DNA of 64,000 bases from Xestospongia bergquistia (lineage: Eukaryota > Porifera > Demospongiae > Haplosclerida > Petrosiidae), in contig OZ014416.1 in NCBI GenBank assembly GCA_963965975.1, forward strand, positions 2,790,001-2,854,000. Direction: 5' to 3'. Positions 55,938-64,000 of the stretch are shown piece by piece; within the stretch, counting starts at the first letter, position 1, and every line of letters begins with the position of its first letter. Under the pieces are notes generated by a model. That model saw only the letters and a list, made by a program, of their open reading frames with translations. It was not told where the DNA came from and made no database searches. The translations under genes and the position numbers were made by a program.

Positions 55938-58900
55938 AGTGTCAGTGTGTAATAGATCATATATCAGCATGTGTAAATCAGATCTGTGTTAGATCAGATA
56001 TCAGTTTGTGTTAAATGAGATGTTACTGCTAAGAATGATGTTGACGTAAGTTTTGAGTAGATCAGATATCAACATGAGTAAAGGATCTCAGCGTTAAATC
56101 AGATATAGTCAGAGTCAAATGAGATATCAGTGTTATGACTCATGTTGATGTCAGTGTGTAGTAGATCAGATATCAACAGGTGCTAGATCAGGCTTCATTG
56201 TTAAGAATAGTGTTACTGTCAGTATGTAGTAGATCAGATATCAACAAAAATAAATCAGATCTCAGTGTTAGATAAGGTGTCAGTGTTAAGAATCATGTCA
56301 ATGTCTGTGTGTAATAGATCATTTATCAACACGAGTAAATCATATCTCAGTGTTAGATCAGATATCAGTTTGTGTTAAGGAGATGTTATTGTTAAGAATC
56401 ATGTTGATGTATGCTTGCAGTAGATCAGATATGAACATGACAAAATCAGATCTGTGTTAGATCAGATGTAATAGTCAGTGTCATATGAGATATTAGTGTC
56501 AAAAATCATGTTTATGTCAGATCAATGTGAGTAAATCAGATTTCTGTGTTAGATCAGACATCAGTTTGTCTTAAATCAGATGCTTGTGTTAAGAATCATG
56601 TTGACGTAAGTTTGCAGTAGACCAGATATCAACATGAGTAAAAAAGATCTCAGCGTTAGATCAGGTATCATAGTGTCAGATGAGATGTCAGTGTTAAGAA
56701 TCATCTTGATGTCAGTGTGTAGTAGATCAGATATAAACAGGTGTTAGATCAGGTATCACTGTTAAGGATTATGTTGATGTCAATGTGTAGTAGATCAGAT
56801 ATCAACAACAGTAATTCAGATCTCGGTGTTAGATCAGCTATCAGTGTTAAGAATCATGTTGATGTCTGGTTGCAGTAGATCAGATATCAACATGAGTAAA
56901 TCAGATCTCAGTGTAAATGAGATATCATAGTGTGAGATAACATGTCAGTGTGAAGAATCACGTTGATATCAGGTTTCATTACATCAGATATGAACATGAG
57001 AAAATCAGATCTAAGTGTTAGATCAGATATCAGTTTGTGTTAAGTCAGAAGTTGGTGTAAAAAATCATGTTGATGTTTGCAGAAGATCAGATATCAACAT
57101 GAGTAAATCAGATCACAGTGTTACATCATAGTCAGAGTCAGATATCAGTGTTAAGAAACATATTGATGACAGTGTGTAGTAGATCAGATATTAACAAGAG
57201 TAAATCAGATCTTGGTGTTAGATCAGATATCAGTGTTAAGGATTGTAAAGATGTCAATGTGTAGTAGATCATATATAAACATGAGAAAATCACATCTCAG
57301 TGTTAGATCAGATATCAGTTTGTGTTAAATCAGATCTTAGTGTTAAGAATCATGTTTATGTCTGTTTGTGGTAGATCAGATATCAACAGAGTAAATCAGA
57401 TCTCAGTGTTAGATCAGTCTCATAGTCTCTGATGATATATCAGTGTTAAGAATCATTTTATTGTCAGTGCATTGTGGATCAGATATCAACAGGTGTTAGA
57501 TCAGTTTTCACTGTTAAGAATCGTGTTGATGTCAGTGTGTAGTATATCAGATATCAAGAAAAGTAAATGAGATCTTGGTGGTAGATCAGGTATCAGTGTT
57601 AAAAATTGTGTTAATGTTAGTGGGTGCATCATATATCAACATGACTAAAGCAGATCTGTGTTAAAACAGATATCAGTTTGTGTTAAATCAGATGTTAGTG
57701 TAAAGAATCATGTTGACGTCTGTTTGCTGTAGATCAGATATCAACAAGAGTAAATCATATATCAGCATTAGATCAGATATCATAGTGTCAGATGAGTGGT
57801 CAGTGTTAATCACGTTGATGTCAGGTTTCAGTACATCAGACATGAACATGAGAAAATCAGATCTTAGTGTTAGATCAGATATCAGTTTGTGTTAAATCAG
57901 ATGTTGGTGTTAAAAATCATGTTGATGTATGTTTGCAGATCAGATATCAACATTAGTAAATCAGATCTCAGTCTGGTATCAGATATAGTCAGTGTCAGAT
58001 AAGATATCAGTGTTAAAAATCATGTTGGTGACAGTTTGTAGTAAATTCAGATATCAACAAGAGTAAATCAGATCTCGGTGTTAGATCAGGTATCAGTGTT
58101 AAGAAGCATGTTAATGTCAGTGTGTAGTAGATCATATATCAACATGACTAAATCAGATCTCAGTGTTATATCAGATATAAGTTTGTGTTAAATCAGATGT
58201 TAGTGTTAAGAATCATATTGATGTCTGTTTGCAGTAGTTCAGATATCAACATGAGTAAATCAGATCTCAGTGTTAGATCAGATATCATAGTGTCATATGA
58301 GATATCAGTGTCAAGAATCACGTTAATGTCAGTGTGTAGTATCAACATGAGTAAAGCAGATCTGTGTTAGATTAGATATCAGTTTGGGGATGTTAGTGTT
58401 AAGAATTATGTTGATGTTCTTTCGCAGCAGATCATATGTAAACATGAGTAAATCAGATCTCACTGTTAGATCAGGTATCATAGTCAGTGTCAGATGAGAT
58501 CAGTGTTAAGAATCATCTTGATGTCAGTGTGTCATGAATCAGATATCAACAGGTGTTAGATCAGTTATCACTGTTACGAATCGTGTTAATGTTAGTGCGT
58601 GGATCACATATCAACAAATGTAAATCAGATCTCAGTGTTAAATCAGATATCATAGTCAGTGTAAGATATCAGTTTTAAGTATCATGTTGATGTCACAGTG
58701 TAGATCAGATATCAGCAAGAGTAAATCAAATCTCGGTGTTACTTAAGGTGTCAGTGTTAAGAAATGTGTTAATGTCAGTGTGTAGTAGAACATATATTAA
58801 CATGAGTAAATGAGATTTCAGTGTTAGATAAGATATCAGTGTTAAGAATAATGTTAAATTCAGTGTGTATTAGATAATATAAATACATGAGTAAATCAGA

Positions 58901-61900
58901 TCTGTGCTAGATCAGATATCAGTGTTAGCGTCAGATGAGATATCAGTGTTAAGAATCATGTTGATGTCAATTTGTAGTAGATCAGATATCAAAGAGTAAG
59001 TCAGATCTGGGTGTTAGATCAGGTATTAGTGTTGTGGATCATATATCATTATGAGCAAATTAGATCTCAGTGTTAAATCAGATATCAGTTTGTGTTATAT
59101 CAGATGTTAGTGTTGAGTCATGTTGATGTCTGTTTGCAGTAGATCATATATCAACATGAATAAATCACATCTCAGTGTTAGATCAGATATCAGTTTGTGT
59201 TATATCAGATGTTAGTATTAAGAATCATGTTGATGTCTGTTTGCAGTATATCAGATATAAACATGAGTAAGTCAGCTCTCAGTGTTAGGTGAGATATCAT
59301 AGTGTCAGATGTCAGTGTTAAATATCACGTTGATGTCAGGTTGCAGTACATCAGATATCAACATGAGAAAATCAGATCTTAGTGTTAGATCAGATATCAA
59401 TTTGTGTTAAGTCAGATATTGGTGTTAAAAATCATGATGTATGTTTGTAGTATATCAGATATAAACATGAGTAAATCAAATCTCAGTGTTAGATCAGATA
59501 TCATAGTGTCAGATAAGATGTCAGTGTTAAGAATCATGTTGATGACAGTGTGTAGTAGATCAGATATCAATAAGTGTAAATAAGATCTCAGTGTTAGATC
59601 TGATATCAGTTTGTGTTAAATCAGATGTTAGTGTTAAGAATCATGTTGATATCAACATGAGTAAATCAGATAAAGTATCATAGTCAGTGTCACATGAGAT
59701 ATTAGTGTCAAGAATCATATTAATGTCAGTGTGTAGTAGATCATATATCAACATGAGTTAACCAAATCTCAGTATTAGATCAGATATCAGTTTGTGTTAA
59801 ATCAGATGTTAGTCTTAAGAATCATGTTGATGTCTCTTTGCAGTAGATCAGATATAAACATTAGTAAATCAGATCTCAGTGTTAGATCAGATATAGTCAG
59901 TGTCAGATGAGATATCAGTGTTATGAATCATGTTGATGTCAGTTTGTCATAGATCAGATATCAACAGGTGTTAGATAAGGTGTCAGTGTTAAGAATCGTG
60001 TTGATATCATTGTGTACTAAATCAGAGGTCAACAAGAGTAATGATATCTCTGTGTTAGATCAGGTATCAGTGTTAAAAATCATGTTAATGTCAGTGTGTA
60101 AATTAGATCTCAGTGTTAGATAAAGTATCAATGTTAAGAATCAGATTGATGTCATTATGTACTAAATCATATACAAACATGTATAAATCAGATTTCAGTG
60201 TTAGATCAAATATCAGTTTGTGTTAAATCAGATGTTAGTGTAAAGAATCATATTGACTTCTGTTTGGAGTAGATCAGATATCAACATGAGCAAATCATAT
60301 ATCAGCGTTAGATCAGATATCAGTCAGTGCCAGATGAGATATCAGTGTTAAGAATCATGTTGATGAGCATATCAGATCTCAGTATTAGATCATATATCAG
60401 TTTGTGTTATATCAGATGTTAGTGTTAAGAATCATGTGGACATAAGTTTGCAGTAGATCTGATATCAACATAAGTAAGAGATCTCAGCTTTAGATCAGAC
60501 AGTTCATGTCAGATGAGATATCAGCGTTAAGAATCATGTTGATATGAGTGTATAGTAGATCAGATATCAACAGGTGTTAGATCAGGCATCACTGTTAAGA
60601 ATCGTGTTGATGTCAGTGTGTAATAGATCATATATCAACAAAAGTAAATCAGATCTGTGTTATTTCAGATATCACTGTTAGCGTCAGGTCAGATACCAGT
60701 ATTAAGAATCATGTTGATATCAGTGCATAGTAGATCAGATATCAACAGGTGTTAGATCGCATCACTGTTAAGAATCATGTTGATGTCAATGTGTAGTAGA
60801 TCAGATATCAACAAGAGTGAATCAGATCTTAGTGTTAGATCAAGTATCAGTGTTAAGAATCATGTTAATGTCAGTGTGAAGTAGATCATATATCAGCATG
60901 AGTATATCAGATCTCAGTGTTAGATGAGATTTCAGTTTGTCTTAAATCAGATGTTATTGTTAAGAATCATGTTGATGTCTGGTTGCAGTAGATCAGATAT
61001 CAACATGAGTAAATCATATATCAGCGTTAGATCAGATATAAGTCAGTGCCAGATGAGATATCAGTGTTAAGAATCATGTTGATGTCAGAGTGTAGATAAG
61101 ATATAAACGAGTAAATCATATCTCAGTTTTACATGAGGTATCAGTGTTAAGAATCCTGTTAATGTCAGTGTGTTATAGATCATATATCAACATGAGTAAA
61201 TGAGATCTCAGTGTTAGATCAAATATCAGTGTTAGCATCAGATCAGATATCAGTATTAAGAATCATGTTGATGTCAGTGTGTAGTAGATCAGATATCAAC
61301 AGTATCAGATCAGGTTCAATGTTAACATTTGTGTTGATGTCAGTGTGTAGTAGATCAGATATCAACAAGAGCAAATCAGATCTCAGTGTTAGATTAGGTA
61401 TCAGTATTAAGAATCATGTTAATGTCTCTGTGTAATAGATCATATATCAGCATTTCTAAATCAGATCTTAGTGTTAGATCATATATCAGTTTGTGTTAAA
61501 TCAGATTTTAGTGTTAAGAATCATGTTGATATCAGTGTATAGTAGATCAGATATCAACAGGTGTTAGATCTGGCATTACTGTTAAGAATCGTGTTGATGT
61601 CAGTGTGTAATAGATCATATATCAACAAAAATAAATATATCTGTGTTATTTTAAAAATCATTGTTAGCGTCAGGTCAGATATCAGTATTAAAAATCATGT
61701 TGATATCAGTGTATAGATCAGATATCAACAGGTGTTAGATCAGGTTTCACTGTTAAGAATCATGTTGATGTCAATGTGTAGATCAGATATCAATAAGAGT
61801 AAATCAGATGTTGATCAGGTATCGGTGTTAAGAATCGTGTTAATGTCAGTGTGTAGATCATATATCAGCGTGAGTAAACCAGATCTCAGTGTTAGATCAG

Positions 61901-63672
61901 ATTTCAGTTTGTGTTAAATCAGATGTTATTGTTAAGAATCATGTTATCTGGTTGCAGTAGATCAGATATCAACATAAGTAAATCAGATGTCAGTGTTAGA
62001 TCAGATATAGTCAGTGTCATATGAGATATCAGTGTTAACATTTATGCTAATATGAGTGTGTAGACATATATCAACATGAGTAAATCAGATCTCAGTGTTA
62101 GATCAGATATCAGTTTTTACTAAATGAGATGTTAGTGTTAAGAATCATGTTGATGACTGTTTGCAGTAGAACAGATATCAACATCAGTAAATCAGATCTC
62201 AGTGTTAGATCAGATATCATAGTCAGTGTTAGATGAGATATCAGTGTTAAGAATGGTATTGATGTCAGTGTGTAGATCAGATATCAACAGATGCTGGATC
62301 AGATATCGGTGTTAGATCATGTATCAATGTTAAGAATCTTGTTAATGTCAGTGTGTAGTAGATCATAAATCAACATGAGTAAATGAGATCTGTGTTAGAT
62401 CAAATATCAGTTTGTGTTAAATCATGGTAGTGTTAAGAATTATGTTGATGTCTGTTTGCAGTAGATCAGATAGCATAGTCAGGGTCAGATGACATATCAG
62501 TGTTAAGGATCATGTTGATGTCAGTGTGTAGATCATATGTCAACAGATGTTAGATCAGGTATCAGTGTTAAGAATCATGTTAAATTCAATGTGTAGTAGG
62601 TCTTATATTAACATGAGTAAATCAGATCTCAGTGTTAGATTAGATATTAATTTACATTAAATCAGATGTTAGTGTTAAGGACCATGTTGATGTCTGTTTG
62701 CAGTAGATCAGATATCAACATGAGTAAATTAGATTTCAGTGTTAGATCAGATATCATAGTCAGTGTCAGATAAGATATCTGTTAAGAATCATGTTGATGT
62801 CAGTGTGTAGTAGATGAGATATCAACAGGTGTTAGATCAGGTATCAGTGTTAAGAATCCTGTTAATGTCAGTGCGTAGTAGATCATATATGAACATGAGT
62901 AAATCAGATCTCAGTGTTAGATCAAATATCAGTTTGTGTTAAATCATGTTAGTGTTAAGAATCATGATGTCTGTTTGCAGTAGATCAGATATCAACAGGT
63001 GTTAGATCAGGTATCACTGTTAAGGATGAGTTGAAGTCAATGTGTTGTAGATCAGATATCAACTAGAGTGAATCAGATCTTGGTGTTAGAAGAGGTATCA
63101 GTGTTAAGAATCATGTTGATGTCAGGTTTCAGTACATCAGATATAAACATGAGAAAATCAAATCTTAGTGTTAAATCAGATTTCAGTTTGTGTTAAATCA
63201 GATGTTATTATTAAGAATCATGTTGATGTATGTTGCAATAGATCAGATATCAACATGAGTAAATCGGATCTCAGTGTTACATCAGATATCATAGTCAGTG
63301 TCAGATAAGATCAGTGTTAAGAAACATGTTGATGACAGTGTGTAGTAGATCATATGTCAATCTGAGTAAATCAGATCTCAGTGTTAGATCAGATATTAGT
63401 CTGTCTTAAATCAGATGTTTGTGTTAAGAATAATATTGATGTTTGTTTGCGGTAGATCAGATATCACATGAGAAAATCAGATCTTAGTGTTAGATCAGAT
63501 ATCAATTTGTGTTAAGTCAGATTTTGGTGTTAAAAATGTTGATTTTTGTTGCAGTGGATCAGATATAAATGAGTAAATCAGATCTCAGTGTTAGATCAGA
63601 TACCAGTGTTAAGAATTGTGTTAATGTCAGTGCGTAGATCATATATCAACATGAGTAAATTAGATCTGTGTT
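55938..63672 (+). repeat. satB array, right copy (forward)
   Basis: Uninterrupted forward satB units, collinear with the left blocks once the Penelope-like and CACTA insertions are removed there. Short open frames inside are by-products of the repeat. Confidence 0.95.
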
Positions 63673-64000
63673 AGATAACACTAACATTTGATTTAACACA
63701 AACTGATATCTGATCTAACATTGAGATCTGATTTACTCATGTTGATATATGTTCTACTACACATTGATATTAACACGATTCTTAATACTGATACCCTAAT
63801 CTAACACCGAGATCTGATTTACTCTTGTTGATATCTGATCTTACTACACAATCATCATGATTTTTAACACTTATATCTTATCTGACACTGTCTATGATAT
63901 CTGATATCAGACTGAGATCTGATTTACTAATGTTGATATCTGATCTGCAAACATACATCAAAATGATTTTTAACACCAACATCTGACTTAACACAAACTG
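63673..64000 (-). repeat. satB array, right copy (inverted), runs off window
   Basis: After GTGTTAGATAACACTAAC at about 63665-63685 the satB phrases continue on the minus strand to the window end. The order of variants matches 32986-33300. Confidence 0.93.

Noticed and set aside
1-64000. Telomeric, centromeric or rDNA assignment, and tRNA genes
   Set aside because: No telomere repeat, rRNA or tRNA fold was recognised. Satellite content alone does not show a centromere.

Overview
This window is eukaryotic, AT-rich, repeat-dominated DNA from an invertebrate animal. I see no host single-copy gene, tRNA or rRNA. The element families (KDZ, ISL2EU, PIF/Harbinger, CACTA/TNP2, hAT, a GIY-YIG Penelope-like element, Gypsy elements including one with Gmr1 gene order) and very short introns (about 48-106 bp) suggest an early-branching metazoan, possibly a sponge or cnidarian. 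That is inference, and I do not name a species.

Layout. 1-1039: 5' end of a minus-strand LTR retrotransposon whose LTR abuts a coding exon of a PIF/Harbinger transposon. 1040-7687: that Harbinger, with a BESS-type gene (+) and a HARBI1-like transposase (-) in convergent order. A complete ISL2EU-type transposon (2151-6031) sits between the two genes. 7691-8090: the edge of an 87-bp satellite (satA). 8091-14640: a decayed KDZ transposase gene (-), split by a Gypsy element (8701-13211, TSD GAAT). 14641-35140: a second satellite (satB), interrupted by a Penelope-like element (14834-17260) and by a full-length CACTA transposon (18173-26568, TSD AGA) that itself carries a hAT (about 19368-20758) and a MITE (20950-21371). 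satB switches strand at about 32985. 35141-35634: a Gypsy remnant. 35635-53240: a long satA array, interrupted by a Gmr1-order LTR element (47765-52726, TSD TATGT). 53241-55937: a second KDZ copy. 55938-64000: a second satB array, switching strand at about 63672 with the same centre as the first.

The main large-scale structure is a duplication. The series satA, KDZ gene, satB forward, satB inverted occurs twice in the same order and orientation. Once the Gypsy, Penelope and CACTA insertions are taken out of the left copy, the two satB blocks are collinear and nearly equal in length (about 7.5 and 7.65 kb). The right copy therefore gives empty or comparison sites for insertions in the left copy.

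The genes belong to mobile elements and act in element-specific sets: THAP transposase with SWIM-YqaJ-PHD protein in ISL2EU, transposase with BESS protein in Harbinger, and TNP2 with two unrecognised proteins in CACTA. Most are decayed. Many long open frames in the satellites are by-products of a repeat period divisible by three and should not be read as proteins.
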